DNA of 64,000 bases, from assembly GCA_016714005.1 (NCBI GenBank), contig JADJOA010000014.1:372001-436000 (forward strand), given 5' to 3'. The stretch comes from Bacteroidota bacterium. GTDB taxonomy: Bacteria; Bacteroidota; Bacteroidia; AKYH767-A; OLB10. A model generated the notes under the pieces. It saw nothing but the letters and a program-made list of their open reading frames with translations, made no database searches and was not told the DNA's origin. A program made the translations under genes and the position numbers. Positions 9,594 to 19,593 of the stretch are shown here, in pieces (within the stretch, counting starts at the first letter, position 1; every line of letters begins with the position of its first letter).

Positions 9594-10637
9594 ATGCTAA
9601 AAAGACACATACTTTTTCTCCTTCTCCTATTACTCTCCACAAAGAATTTTGCCCAACTAAAACCCGAAGGGCAAAAATCAGAGGAACCTTCTTCACTCGT
9701 AAAATGGATGACTTTAAAGGAAGCGCAGGATGCAAATAAGGTTACACCCAAACCAATCTTGCTTGATTTCTACACAAGTTGGTGCGGATGGTGTAAAGTA
9801 ATGATGCGATCAACGTATAGCGACCCTGGTTTGGCAAGTTACATTAACAACTGGTTTTATCCCGTAAAGTTTAATGCCGAAACAAAAGACACGGTTTATT
9901 ACCGCGATACCATGTACGTAAACAAAAGCGAAGGTGCACGTCCGCCACATGATTTGGCAATAAAATTTTTGGGAGAAAACATGTCTTACCCATCTACAGT
10001 TTTTGTAACAAATAATTATCAGTATGCGCTTACTACAGCAGGTTATTTAGATGTAAAAACCATTGAACCCATTTTAATTTATGTAAACGAATATGTTTTC
10101 AGATCAGCAGGCTACGAAGATTTTAAAACAAATTTCAGCAAGACTTTTTATGATACCATACTATCCGTAAAAAAAGATAGCATTGAATGGCTTTCTTTTA
10201 ATCAGGCATTAGAGAAAAACAAAAAGAAACCAAAAAAGAAAATTATTCCTGTTTATACCAACTGGTGTATTAGTTGCAAAGTGCAAAAAGAAACATCGTT
10301 TAGCGATAGTTCCTTTATCAAATATGTAAAAGATAATTTTTACATGATTGATTTTATTGCTGACAGTAAAGACACAGTTATATATAAAGACACTGCTTAT
10401 GCCAATACCAATAATGGTTTTCATCCGTTGTTAAACAAACTCACCAATAACAGTCTCACATTGCCTACCATTTTAATTCTTGACGAAAACAACGAGCGTA
10501 TTGATGCTATTCCTTTTTACTTAACACCACAAAGTGTTAACCCAATATTGCATTACTATGCCGAAAACCATTACAAGAAAAAGCCTTGGGAGGAGTTTGC
10601 AAAAGACTTTAACTCAAAACAAAATAAAGCCCCTTAA
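9594..10637 (+). CDS. Periplasmic protein with two thioredoxin-fold domains
   Basis: A 347-residue exported protein with signal peptide MLKRHILFLLLLLLSTKNFA. It holds two thioredoxin-like domains. The first has WCGWC at about residue 63 and cis-proline segment SYPSTVFV. The second has WCISC at about residue 224 and LTLPTILIL. Both domains share a KDTVYYRDT / KDTVIYKDT insertion before a later helix, which points to an internal duplication. The C-terminus is lysine-rich. It may act as a thiol reductase or chaperone, perhaps receiving electrons from DsbD at 2293, but no direct link is visible. It ends 1 bp from the convergent TPR gene. Confidence 0.8.
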   Translation: MLKRHILFLLLLLLSTKNFAQLKPEGQKSEEPSSLVKWMTLKEAQDANKVTPKPILLDFYTSWCGWCKVMMRSTYSDPGLASYINNWFYPVKFNAETKDTVYYRDTMYVNKSEGARPPHDLAIKFLGENMSYPSTVFVTNNYQYALTTAGYLDVKTIEPILIYVNEYVFRSAGYEDFKTNFSKTFYDTILSVKKDSIEWLSFNQALEKNKKKPKKKIIPVYTNWCISCKVQKETSFSDSSFIKYVKDNFYMIDFIADSKDTVIYKDTAYANTNNGFHPLLNKLTNNSLTLPTILILDENNERIDAIPFYLTPQSVNPILHYYAENHYKKKPWEEFAKDFNSKQNKAP

Positions 10638-10638
10638 C

Positions 10639-11641
10639 CTATAACTTGGTTACATCAGCACCACCTGTTAAATACAGCCTGTACAAATTATATAATTTCC
10701 CAGTTTCTGTAAAATGATAATCGAGCAGCATGTTGTAATAGCCACCCCGATTTTCTTTCATACACATCGCTAAGTATGTAACTGCCACTTCGTGCTTTCC
10801 TGCAAGCGCATTGGCACATGCAAGCAAATAATTTTTTCTGTCTGTGGTAAATGCAGAGAATTTAATTTTTCCCTCCGCAGAAACGATATCAAAACCACTT
10901 CCATTAAACTTTGACTCAAGCAATGAAGCCATATCAAGCCACACGCTGTTTTTTTTTATCCAAGGTACTTACGCGTTTTATGGCAAGTTTAAAATTGAGT
11001 GTATCTTGTTTTTGCATGTAGCACAAAGCCTGGTAGTAATTCATCAGCACATAATCTTTGCTTTTATTCCCGGCTCTTATATAATCGTATAAAGCTTTTT
11101 GCGGCTCCCCCATTTTCTGATAAATCATAGCACGCAGTGTAAGCGGGCAACTTAAATTGCATCCGTTAGAACCACTGTTCCATAGTTTAATGGCAATTAA
11201 TAAGTCTTCCAGCGCACCTTCGTAATTCTTAAAATAGACAAACAGTTTTGCGCGTTGAAAATTTGATAAGCTGTTTAATGAATAGCGCTGTATGGCAAAA
11301 TTGATTTCATCTAATGCTTCATCGGGTTTACCTAACTCGGTTAAAGCAATAGATTTATTGCAGTAAGCATAATCTGTTTGTGGTTTTATTTTTATGCACG
11401 AATCATAATCTGCAATTGCACTAACATTATCCTTTAACAAATTGTTGGCAATACCTCTTCCCAAAAAAGCATCGTAGCGATAAAGAGGTTTCTTCAGTTC
11501 CTTACTTTCTATTTTTTCTGTAAAAGATTTTTTTGCTTCGGTATATTTTTTTTGGTCTAACTGCCTGTAAGCATCACTAAGCGGATAGCCGCACGATTGA
11601 AAAATTAAACAAGCGGCAAACAGCCTTAAACTATTTCTCAT
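10639..11641 (-). CDS. TPR-repeat lipoprotein (apparent frameshift)
   Basis: A lipoprotein of about 330 residues. The signal peptide ends in a lipobox (CLIFQSCGYPLSD), so it is probably anchored in a membrane facing the periplasm. At least three tetratricopeptide units follow, for example AIADYDSCIKIKPQTDYAYC, ALDEINFAIQRYSLNSLSNF and ALEDLLIAIKLW. The frame breaks in an A9 run (plus-strand T9 at 10949-10957), after which KNSVWLDMASLLESKF continues in another frame. It overlaps nadD by 11 bp at its 5' end and is probably co-transcribed with it. TPR proteins usually bind partners; the partner is unknown. Confidence 0.75.
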
Positions 11642-12206
11642 AAAAATTCATTTCGTCTATGTAATCAAAAACTTTTTCGGGCATCATATATCGCACATCC
11701 TTCTTTCCTTTAATAGCGTTGCGTATAAATGTGCTGGAAATATTCATGTGTGGAGCCTCTGTTATTTTTACGTTAGGGTGATTTTTAAACTCTCCTCCAT
11801 CACTGCCTGGTCTCGGGTAAACATAAATTTCGTAGCCCGATAAAATCTGCTCGTAGTTTTTCCATTTGTTCAGCGTTTGCAAATTATCACTTCCCATAAT
11901 TAATGCAAAAGTGTGTTGTGGAAATTTTTCGCGCAGGTGCTCCAGCGTGTTTATTGTGTAAGAAGGCTTGGGTAAACCAAATTCAATTTTTGAAAGTTTA
12001 ATTTTCCGGTAGTTGCCAATGGCAAGTTCAACTAAATGCAATCTCTGGTAATCGTTTAACAAACTTCCGGCAGGTTTAAGAGGATTATGCGGAGTAACCA
12101 CCATCCATACCTGTTCTAAATCGGTAAACTCAGCCATGTACTGCGCAATAACCATATGCCCGTTGTGCACAGGATTAAACGACCCGAAAAACAAACCTGT
12201 TTTCAA
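11631..12206 (-). CDS. nadD: Nicotinate-nucleotide adenylyltransferase NadD
   Basis: NadD joins nicotinate mononucleotide and ATP to give deamido-NAD, a required step in NAD synthesis. The 191-residue protein has the nucleotidyltransferase signature GSFNPVHNGHMVIA at residues 9-22, MGSDNLQTLNKWK in the middle, and the C-terminal ISSTFIRNAIKG motif. Its length is normal. In many Bacteroidota nadD follows yicC-gmk, but here those genes are 24 kb away and nadD is paired with a TPR lipoprotein gene. Confidence 0.95.
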   Translation of the reverse strand: MKTGLFFGSFNPVHNGHMVIAQYMAEFTDLEQVWMVVTPHNPLKPAGSLLNDYQRLHLVELAIGNYRKIKLSKIEFGLPKPSYTINTLEHLREKFPQHTFALIMGSDNLQTLNKWKNYEQILSGYEIYVYPRPGSDGGEFKNHPNVKITEAPHMNISSTFIRNAIKGKKDVRYMMPEKVFDYIDEMNFYEK

Positions 12207-12432
12207 ATGCTGTAATTATTATGGATTAATCCGCTTGCAAATATGTAAATATAAAATCTACTATGCAGCATTTTAATTTTGAGCTTGATATAAGTTATTA
12301 TGAATGCTATTTAATTACACCAATACGCAGTGATGTATTTGATTTTAACAGAAAGATGGCCTGTCAAAAACGAACCTTTACTTGTTTAAGCTAAAGGTGG
12401 GTTTTAAAAAACGCAGTTAAACTGTAGCAGTC

Positions 12433-13480
12433 TTAAACCTGTGTAATAAAAAAAACAATAATTGCAAAGAGAATAAACGCACCTAACTGGTGTAAAATAC
12501 CAAGCCACACAGGCACAGCATAAATTAACGTAAATACACCCATTAAAAACTGAAACAATACTGCATAGGGCAAAAGGTTAACAGCTTTTAGTTTTTCAGC
12601 CGAAAGAAGTTTTTGCATACGGGCATTATGCAGGTTATAAGCATAAACGTATAATGCCATAAACAAAGCTACAACTATATAGGCTGTGTAACGATGAATG
12701 AACTGAACAACTGAGACATCGTTAAATATGGCTGCCGCCCCTGATTTAGATAATGAGTAAGACACTGCAGGCGCAACCCACTCATCGCCCATTTTAGGAA
12801 ACGTATTGTATAATTTTCCGGCCTTTATTCCGGCAACAAAAGCACCGTAAATTATTTGAAAACACAACATCAACATTACTAACCATGTAAAACGGTGAAG
12901 TTTTTTCAAGTGTAAATCGTAATTGTTTTTTTGCGGATAAATTAAATCAAGCGCAACATAAAACGTAAAACCAAATGTTATAAATGCTGCCATCAAATGA
13001 ATGGCAAGCCTGGTGTGACTTACCGAAGTTCTTTCAGACAAACCACTTTTTACCATGAACCAACCAAGAAATCCCTGCAAGCCGCCTAGAAAAAAAAAGA
13101 AACAATACTTTCTTTAACAAAGTTCCTTTTAGCTGCTCTTTAATTGCAAAAAACAAACACGGGAAAACAAATGCAAAACCGATTATTCTTCCAATTAAGC
13201 GATGAAGATATTCCCAGAAAAAAATTTTTTTAAAGTCTTCAAGTGTATAGTGATAGTTGAGTTTGGTGTACTGTGGAATTTGCTTGTAATTCTCAAACTC
13301 TTCCTGCCATTGTTGTTCGTTAAGAGGTGGAATAGTGCCGCGTATTAATTTCCATTCTGTAATGGAAAGCCCGCTTCCGGTTAACCTGGTAATACCGCCA
13401 ATAACAACCATTGCGGTAATAAAAAAACATCCTGACAAAAGCCAGATGATAATCTCCTTCCTGTATTTGAGTTCGTTCAT
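12433..13480 (-). CDS. ctaA: Heme A synthase CtaA/COX15 (apparent frameshift)
   Basis: CtaA oxidises the C8 methyl of heme O to form heme A for cytochrome oxidase. It is an inner-membrane protein of about eight helices. Conserved features are GGITRLTGSGLSITEW, and histidines in FFWEYLHRLIGR, SHTRLAIHL, QFIHRYTAY and LGILHQLGAF, which match the heme-ligand positions. The frame breaks in an A9 run at 13090 (T9 on the coding strand); the repaired reading is FLGGLQGFLGWFMVKSGL. Repaired length is about 349 residues, normal for the alpha-proteobacterial/COX15 type. Its start codon overlaps the lysC stop (TAATG). Confidence 0.92.
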
Positions 13481-14754
13481 TATTTAAAAATATCTCTTAA
13501 TACAAATTGTGCAGTGTGCCGGCTTCTTTGTTCAACTAAAATTTCCTTCCCTGCTGTTATTGATTCAATAGTGCTTGGATAATAATGCCTTACGGTGTGT
13601 AGTTGTAGTTCTTTGTTATAAAGAACTTTATAGTCCTTTTGCAACTGTTCAATCAATGCCGGAATTTTAAATTCATCATCATCAACACAAACTGAAAAAC
13701 TGATAGCGGAATTTTGGGTGAGATTTATTTTTACACCAGCCTTTGCAAACGCACCAAAAATATTACTGAGGTTATCTTCACTAATAAAAGAAAAATCTTT
13801 GGCAGAAATACTAATGAGCACCTGATTGGTTTTAAAAATAAAAGAGGGTATTAGAGGTTTTGTTTGCACATTTGTTTTAATTACCGTACCGGCAGCATCA
13901 GCATTAACAAATGATTTTACGTACAACGAAATGTTTTTATTCTCAAGCGGCTTAATGGTTTTAGGGTGAATAACTGTTGCCCCATAATAAGCAAGTTCAA
14001 TAGCATCCAAATAACTGAGTTGCTCAAGTTTTTGTGCGTCTTTATAAAACTTTGGATCTGCATTTAAAACACCACTAACATCTTTCCATATAGTAACATC
14101 TGTTGCATCCATTAAATGTGCAAGTATTGCTGCAGTATAATCTGAACCCTCTCTGCCAAGAGTAGTAGTATAATTTTCTGATGTGCCGCCAATAAATCCC
14201 TGCGTAAGAATTATGTTATACTCATTAAAAAGCGGTTTCAAGTTTTGCTCCGCAAGCGCTAACGATTCATCCCACAAAACTTTTCCTTCGCGGTATGTAT
14301 TGTCTGTTCTTATACAGTCACGCACATCTATCCATTTGCATTTAATGCCCTCATCATTGAGATATGCCGATACAATTTTAGTAGAAATTAATTCGCCAAG
14401 TGATACAATTTGATCATAAGTAAAATTATATCCATGATTTTGTTCTTCTTCAATAACCCAATCAGCCTCCACAAAAAAATTATTTACCTCACGGTAAACA
14501 GAATGATCTGTATCTCTGAAAAGCAGGTTCATAATATTTAAATGAAAACGTTTAACCTCTTCAAGCGCTTTCTGCGTGTCGCACTTTTTGTAATAATAAG
14601 ACTGAACAACTTTCTCCAATCCGTTGGTTGTTTTACCCATAGCAGAAACAACCACTATAATTTTTTCTCCGGCAAATTTCTTTAACACACTTGCTACATT
14701 TGCTACAGCCGCTGCGTCTTTTACCGATGCTCCGCCAAACTTAAATACCCTCAT
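13480..14754 (-). CDS. lysC: Aspartokinase, monofunctional
   Basis: Aspartokinase phosphorylates aspartate at the head of the lysine, threonine and methionine pathway. The kinase domain shows the N-terminal KFGGASVKD motif, the substrate region FIGGTSENYTTTLGREGSD and the ADPKFYKDA segment. The C-terminal ~130 residues look like ACT regulatory domains (ISISAKDFSFISEDN), so feedback inhibition is likely. At 424 residues it is shorter than the bifunctional aspartokinase-homoserine dehydrogenase, so it is monofunctional. The stop overlaps the ctaA start, and the GNAT gene lies just upstream, suggesting a transcription unit GNAT-lysC-ctaA. Confidence 0.93.
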   Translation of the reverse strand: MRVFKFGGASVKDAAAVANVASVLKKFAGEKIIVVVSAMGKTTNGLEKVVQSYYYKKCDTQKALEEVKRFHLNIMNLLFRDTDHSVYREVNNFFVEADWVIEEEQNHGYNFTYDQIVSLGELISTKIVSAYLNDEGIKCKWIDVRDCIRTDNTYREGKVLWDESLALAEQNLKPLFNEYNIILTQGFIGGTSENYTTTLGREGSDYTAAILAHLMDATDVTIWKDVSGVLNADPKFYKDAQKLEQLSYLDAIELAYYGATVIHPKTIKPLENKNISLYVKSFVNADAAGTVIKTNVQTKPLIPSFIFKTNQVLISISAKDFSFISEDNLSNIFGAFAKAGVKINLTQNSAISFSVCVDDDEFKIPALIEQLQKDYKVLYNKELQLHTVRHYYPSTIESITAGKEILVEQRSRHTAQFVLRDIFK

Positions 14755-14757
14755 ATT

Positions 14758-15207
14758 CTAAAAATGTATTTTGCAATTAATCCAACCTTTGTCAAATTCT
14801 GCTTTATATTTTTTATAAAAATTAATTGCAGGTGTATTCCAATCTAAAACCTGCCAGTGCAATTGTTTGCATTTTTGAAGTTTACATTCTGCAATTACTG
14901 CTTCAAATAGTTTTTTTCCAATTCCCTTGTTGCGATGTTTCTCCTGTACAACAATATCATCCAAATAAATACCCTTGCCTTTCCAAGTAGAGTACTTGAT
15001 AAAATAAACTGCTGTACCAAGTACTCTATTATTTTCTACGGCTACTAAAAATTGATAAGTTGGGTTAGCCCCAAATCCATCTTCAATCATTTGCTCAGTG
15101 GTGGTAATAACCTGCTCGGGTGCCTTTTCATACAACGCAAGTTCTTTTACCAAATTTAAAACCTGTGGTATATCTGCCTGTATTCCTTTTCGTATTTGCA
15201 CGTTCAT
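14758..15207 (-). CDS. GNAT-family N-acetyltransferase
   Basis: A GNAT-fold acetyl-CoA transferase of about 149 residues. The acetyl-CoA binding motif A is visible as VVQEKHRNKGIGKKLFEAVI (Q/RxxGxG/A type), with LDDIVV before it and LHWQVLDWNTPAINFYKK after it. The last pattern is characteristic of the spermidine/diamine acetyltransferase-like subgroup, though the substrate cannot be decided. I take the ATG at 15207 (MNVQIRKGIQADIPQ); a TTG three codons upstream is also open. A TATTTTTG element ends 6 bp before this ATG. Confidence 0.85.
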   Translation of the reverse strand: MNVQIRKGIQADIPQVLNLVKELALYEKAPEQVITTTEQMIEDGFGANPTYQFLVAVENNRVLGTAVYFIKYSTWKGKGIYLDDIVVQEKHRNKGIGKKLFEAVIAECKLQKCKQLHWQVLDWNTPAINFYKKYKAEFDKGWINCKIHF

Positions 15208-15213
15208 ATTGCC

Positions 15214-15221
15214 CAAAAATA
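15214..15221 (-). promoter_or_regulatory. Candidate -7 element (TATTTTTG) next to the GNAT start codon
   Basis: A perfect TAnnTTTG match on the minus strand, 6 bp before the ATG at 15207. If used, the transcript would be almost leaderless. No -33 box is seen at the usual distance. Confidence 0.3.
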
Positions 15222-15239
15222 GGAGATGATTTAATAGCC

Positions 15240-16311
15240 TTACTTGTTAAGAAGGTTATTTTTCTCTATAAATTTTTCTACCCTGTTATTAGCGTTTTCT
15301 CTAATGCTGAGATAAAATAAATTGTAATCAACAATATGATAGTTATTAAACTTAAAAAGAAAACTTCCTTTAAATTTTGGTTTGTTGATACGTAAAACAC
15401 CATCAGCAACCTGCGCATCACTCACTCCCGGTATTATTACATTAAACTTTTTTAGTACTCCACCTTTATTCAAACTGTAATCAGCATACGTACTATCAGT
15501 TTTCCAGTTAAGCGGGTTGGTATTAACAGCAAGTTTTATTGGTTCAACATAACCTTTAGGGAAATAACCCGCGGCATAGGTTCTCCAACTTATATAACAC
15601 CCCGTTTCATCGGAACACTTGCATGGCCTTAATGTTGTGTACAAACTATCATAAACATCCATGCCAATCATGTATGCTGCTACTAATTGCTTTTGCAACT
15701 TTGTACCATCAAAAATTCTTTCATTAACTTAATGGAATGCGTGGTCCCCTGGCTGTGAGATGCAATGATGATGGGTCTTCCATTGTTATAATGCTGGAGA
15801 TAATATTCAAAAGAATTTTTAACATCTGCGTATGCAACCTGTAAAGCTTTTTCTCTTTTGATTTATCCCTAATAAAATATGCTGATATAAATGCCTGGCG
15901 GTAACGTGGAGCATAAACTCTGCAAGAGCCGTTAAACACTGTTGCCTGATTTTTTATTGCTCCGTTATCTGTTTTCTGGTTAATTATTTCATCAGCAATA
16001 TCAGCGTTCCAACCTTTACTTAATTTTGTTTTTTTCAGGTACGAAGTAGGGTGAACAAAAAACACATCTGCTTTGGCAAAGTCTTGCGCATTTTTTAATT
16101 CTTCTTTTCCCGGAACTAAATCAGCAAAATCTTTTTTATTGGGTAATGCTGTCCAACTTTCCTGTTTTGAATAATCGGGTGCAGGAGGCAGTGCATTTTC
16201 ATTAAATGCTTCTTCCATTACCGGTGGTGCAAACTTATCAGTGCAGGATTGGAGAGAAAAAACGAAACAGCATATAAAAATTAGCCGCAGAGGAAAGGAG
16301 AAGTAGAGCAT
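15240..16311 (-). CDS. DUF3089 lipoprotein, alpha/beta-hydrolase-like (two apparent frameshifts)
   Basis: A lipoprotein of about 355 residues with lipobox FSLQSCTDK. DUF3089 hallmarks are present: DVFFVHPTSYL, QATVFNGSCRVYAPRYRQA, and, after repair, a nucleophile-elbow sequence ASHSQGTTHS typical of alpha/beta hydrolases. The frame breaks twice: one A too many near 15863 (repaired KEKALQVAYADVKNSFEYY) and one T too few near 15717 (repaired KEFFDGTKLQKQLVAAY). Without repair the Ser nucleophile region is lost. The substrate is unknown; an esterase or lipase activity at the cell envelope is plausible. Confidence 0.82.
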
Positions 16312-16335
16312 AAGGTTTGGAAAAAGTTTAAAAGT

Positions 16336-16686
16336 TTATGCTTCTTTTACGCGCCAAACTCTCAGGTACCAATAAACCGGAAACACAATAATGCCAAAGA
16401 AAATAAATAACAAAACCCAAACAATTTTTTCTGTGCTTTCTGCCGTTTTATAATTTACCAGATGAATAATGTAGTATATCAATAGTGCTAAAGACAAAAA
16501 AGAAAACAATATAATGTAAATAACCATAGGAGCAATTTGGTTAAGCAATATAGCTTCTTCATCCACATTACCATCATTACTTATGGCATACATTATAAGA
16601 GAGAAAATTTTTACAATAAACATTATAAAAAACAAAAAAGGCAGAAAGGTGAATACCCCAAGAATAATTTTAGCTGACTGAGACAT
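16336..16686 (-). CDS. Small integral membrane protein, hypothetical
   Basis: A 116-residue protein with three strongly hydrophobic segments (about residues 8-35, 50-75 and 86-108) and a short basic tail ending RVWRVKEA. The FPVYWYLRVWR end resembles the C-terminal segment of small Bacteroidota membrane proteins of unknown role. It sits 24 bp upstream of the DUF3089 gene in the same direction, so the two are probably co-transcribed. No function is proposed. Confidence 0.65.
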   Translation of the reverse strand: MSQSAKIILGVFTFLPFLFFIMFIVKIFSLIMYAISNDGNVDEEAILLNQIAPMVIYIILFSFLSLALLIYYIIHLVNYKTAESTEKIVWVLLFIFFGIIVFPVYWYLRVWRVKEA

Positions 16687-16831
16687 GCTTGAATTTTTTA
16701 TAAAATTACATTTTGCTGTGATAAAGCTAATAGGTTTTGTTGTTTTCTTTCACATTGGCATGTGCATATGTTAAGCAGTTGTATCTGTTTATTGATGCCC
16801 GATTAAATATTTTTCGGATTCAAAATCAACA

Positions 16832-18534
16832 ATGGCTTTAAGCAGAGTTTGGTCTTACATTATTTTATTTGCTATTGCAGTTGCCTGCTATCAGTTTTTA
16901 AAAGGAGACAGTAATATTTTTAATGATATTGTAACTGAAAAAAACTAAAACCCGGTGAAGAGTTTCCAAAAGTAAGCTACTACATCTTGCCTGATTTAAA
17001 TGCAACTCAGGCACAGCACTTAAATACTGTTTCAAAAAAACTGAAATCGTCAAACTGGATTAAATCCCAAAACATTTTTGAAAGCGATGTATTGTTATCC
17101 GGCAATGAAAACGTAACTGAAAAACGAAACCAACTGTGGCAAAAAATAAACACTATAACAATTTCTTCTTTTGAATCAATAAATGTTGGCACCGGCAACC
17201 AGTCGGTTTATTTATTAGACGCTAATACCCCGGATGATTCGGCATTTATATCAAAAGGCAATAACATTGTTTCGGATTTTTTACTCAGTAATGTAATAGC
17301 ATTGACATCGACAAATGCCGACTCAGTACGTCAAAGCATGTTGGCAAAATTGGGCTCGCAAAAAATAATTCCGGCATCTAAAATCAGCTATTATTTACCA
17401 AAAAATATTGACGGCATTTTTGAAACCGGAAAGTTTGCCATTACACTTGTTATTGGGTTGATAGGTACTCTTGCTTTGTTTATGGGCTTATTAAATATTG
17501 CCGAAAGAGCAGGAGGCATTAATGTATTAAGCAGGTTTATAAGTCCGTTTCTTTCCAAACTTTTCCATCTATTCCGGCTGGTCATGCTTCTTTCGGGCAC
17601 ATGGTAATGAATTTTTCTGCCAACATACTAGGGCTTGATAATGCCGCCACACCATTTGGTTTAAAAGCTATGCAAAGTTTGCAGGAACTAAATTCCGAAA
17701 AGATAAAGCTACCGATGCGCAACTAATGTTTCTGGCACTGCATGCAGCGGGATTAACATTAATTCCTGTTTCTATACTTGCCGTGCGTGCAGCCAATGGC
17801 TCGCACAACCCAAATGAGGTTTTTATTCCGTTAATGCTTTCAACATTTGTTTGCACTTTAACAGCATTGCTGGTGGTTTCATTTAAACAAGGTATTAATG
17901 TATTGCAACCCAAATTATTTTTCCCATTATTTGGGATTGCTTCTGTACTTGCATTTTTTATTTTCTTTTTACGGACACTACAGCCTTTTGCCTTGCAAGA
18001 ATTTTCTGACGCTTTTAGCAATGGTGCCATATTGCTAGTGTTTTTAGTAATTATAGTAGGTGCACTGTATAAAAAATTGATTTGTTTGATGCTTTTGTAG
18101 AAGGGGCAAAAGGTGGTTTTGAAACTGCAGTAAGAATTATTCCTTACATGGTAGGAATGTTGGTTGCCGTAAGCATGTTGCGTACAAGCGGAGCTTTTGA
18201 TTTATTGATTGCACCCGTCAAGTCATTTGTAAATCTTATTGGTATTGATAACCGTTTTGTTGAAACACTTCCTGTTGCATTACTACGGCCATTTAGTGCC
18301 GGTGGTGCAAGAGGGTTTATGGTTGATGCCATGAACACCTATGGTGCCGATTCTTTTATTGGCAAACTTGCTGCCGTATTGCAAGGCTCAAGTGAAACAA
18401 CTTTTTACGTAGTGGCGCTGTATTTTGGTTCGGTGTCGGTAAAAAATACACGCTACGCCATACCTGTAATGCTGTTGGCAGATTTAGCTGGAGTTATATT
18501 CTCCATTTGTATTTGCTACGCACTGTGGGGATAA
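16832..18534 (+). CDS. Fused SpmA/SpmB-like nucleoside-recognition (Gate) membrane protein (four apparent frameshifts)
   Basis: A polytopic protein of about 567 residues joining two Gate domains, as in spore maturation proteins SpmA and SpmB, here in a non-sporulating phylum. The ATG at 16832 starts TM1 (MALSRVWSYIILFAIAVA). A soluble, poorly conserved segment of about 160 residues follows, then the SpmA-like half (LFMGLLNIAERAGGINVLSRF, repaired PAGHASFGHMVMNFSAN) and the SpmB-like half (FVEGAKGGFETAVRIIPYMVG ... GSSETTFYVVALYFGSV). Four homopolymers are one base short: A7 at about 16943, T4 at 17563, A4 at 17703 and A6 at 18077. Transport or gating of a small molecule is inferred from the fold; the substrate is unknown. 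Confidence 0.82.
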
Positions 18535-18795
18535 AAAAGAGCTTGTATAAAACGGAGTTTTTTACGTGTCGTGAGAGGGAAATAGCTTTTGCGACAGCCT
18601 GTTTCTCCATCATGTAACTTTTAGTTATTGATATTTATAAGTAAATCAATTTGCTAAAGTGATGGCGTTCTCTGTCATTAATGCTTCTTTCATTTATCTC
18701 ATACCCGTGATTCATTTTCGTTTTTCTTATTGTCTCGGAGCTTATTGTCGCACTCGCCCTTTTTTCGTTTCTTTACCAACACAATTTTATTATCA

Positions 18796-19593
18796 ATGAG
18801 TGCCGAAGTTTTTGAAATTAAGTTACCCGTTTTTGAAGGTCCGTTTGATTTGTTGTTGTTCTTTATAGAACGCGATGAATTGGATATACACAACATTCCC
18901 ATTGCAAAAATTACTGAAGATTATCTTGATTATATACATCACCTAAATACTTTAAATATTGAAGTGGCCAGTGAGTTTATTTTGGTGGCTGCAACGCTTA
19001 TGCGCATTAAAGCAAAAATGTTATTGCCGCGTTATGCCCAAGATGAACAGGGCAATGACATTGATCCTCGCCACGATTTGGTACGACAGCTTTTAGAATA
19101 CAAGCAATACAAACAGGCAGCCGAAGAATTACGTGTGAAAGAAGAAGAGCGTGCCATGATGTTTGTGCGTGGCAACCTTGCTAAGGAGATTGCCAAAATT
19201 GCCGTAGTGGCAGACAGTAACGGATTTTCTAGTGAGCTGCATAATCTTACTTTATTTAAACTGATAGCAGCTTACCAGAAAGTGCTGGAGCGGTTTGAAA
19301 GAAACCGATTGGAGTTAAAGCACACCGTGGTGCAATATCCTTTTACCATTGAGCAGCAGAAAGATTACATTACTTCATTGGTTAAGCTCAAAACAAAAGC
19401 CGATTTTATTGAAATATTTGCAGAGTGCACCAGCCGTATACATGCCGTGTTTATTTTTTTAGCACTGTTAGATTTGTTGCAGGCTGGCACCGTTACCATT
19501 TTAGTAGGCGATGGGTTTAACAATTTTACCATAGCGCAACCGCAAGCAACTCTTAACCAGAGCCCCGATAATTATGCAGGAACAGAACAATGA
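18796..19593 (+). CDS. scpA: Segregation and condensation protein ScpA
   Basis: ScpA is the kleisin subunit that bridges SMC heads with ScpB in chromosome condensation. The family N-terminus is clear (VFEGPFDLLLFFIERDELDI, then IPIAKITEDYLDY and ATLMRIKAKMLLP), and a C-terminal winged-helix region follows (VFIFLALLDLLQAGTVTI). I choose the ATG at 18796 (MSAEVFEIKLPVF), because the 22 codons upstream to a TTG at 18730 look non-coding. Length is about 265 residues, normal. The 3' end overlaps the next gene by 20 bp. scpB and smc are not in the window. Confidence 0.93.
   Translation: MSAEVFEIKLPVFEGPFDLLLFFIERDELDIHNIPIAKITEDYLDYIHHLNTLNIEVASEFILVAATLMRIKAKMLLPRYAQDEQGNDIDPRHDLVRQLLEYKQYKQAAEELRVKEEERAMMFVRGNLAKEIAKIAVVADSNGFSSELHNLTLFKLIAAYQKVLERFERNRLELKHTVVQYPFTIEQQKDYITSLVKLKTKADFIEIFAECTSRIHAVFIFLALLDLLQAGTVTILVGDGFNNFTIAQPQATLNQSPDNYAGTEQ

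Noticed and set aside
18730..18795. 22-codon upstream extension of scpA
   Set aside because: It would need a TTG start and has no similarity to ScpA N-termini; the ATG at 18796 leads directly into the family motif.
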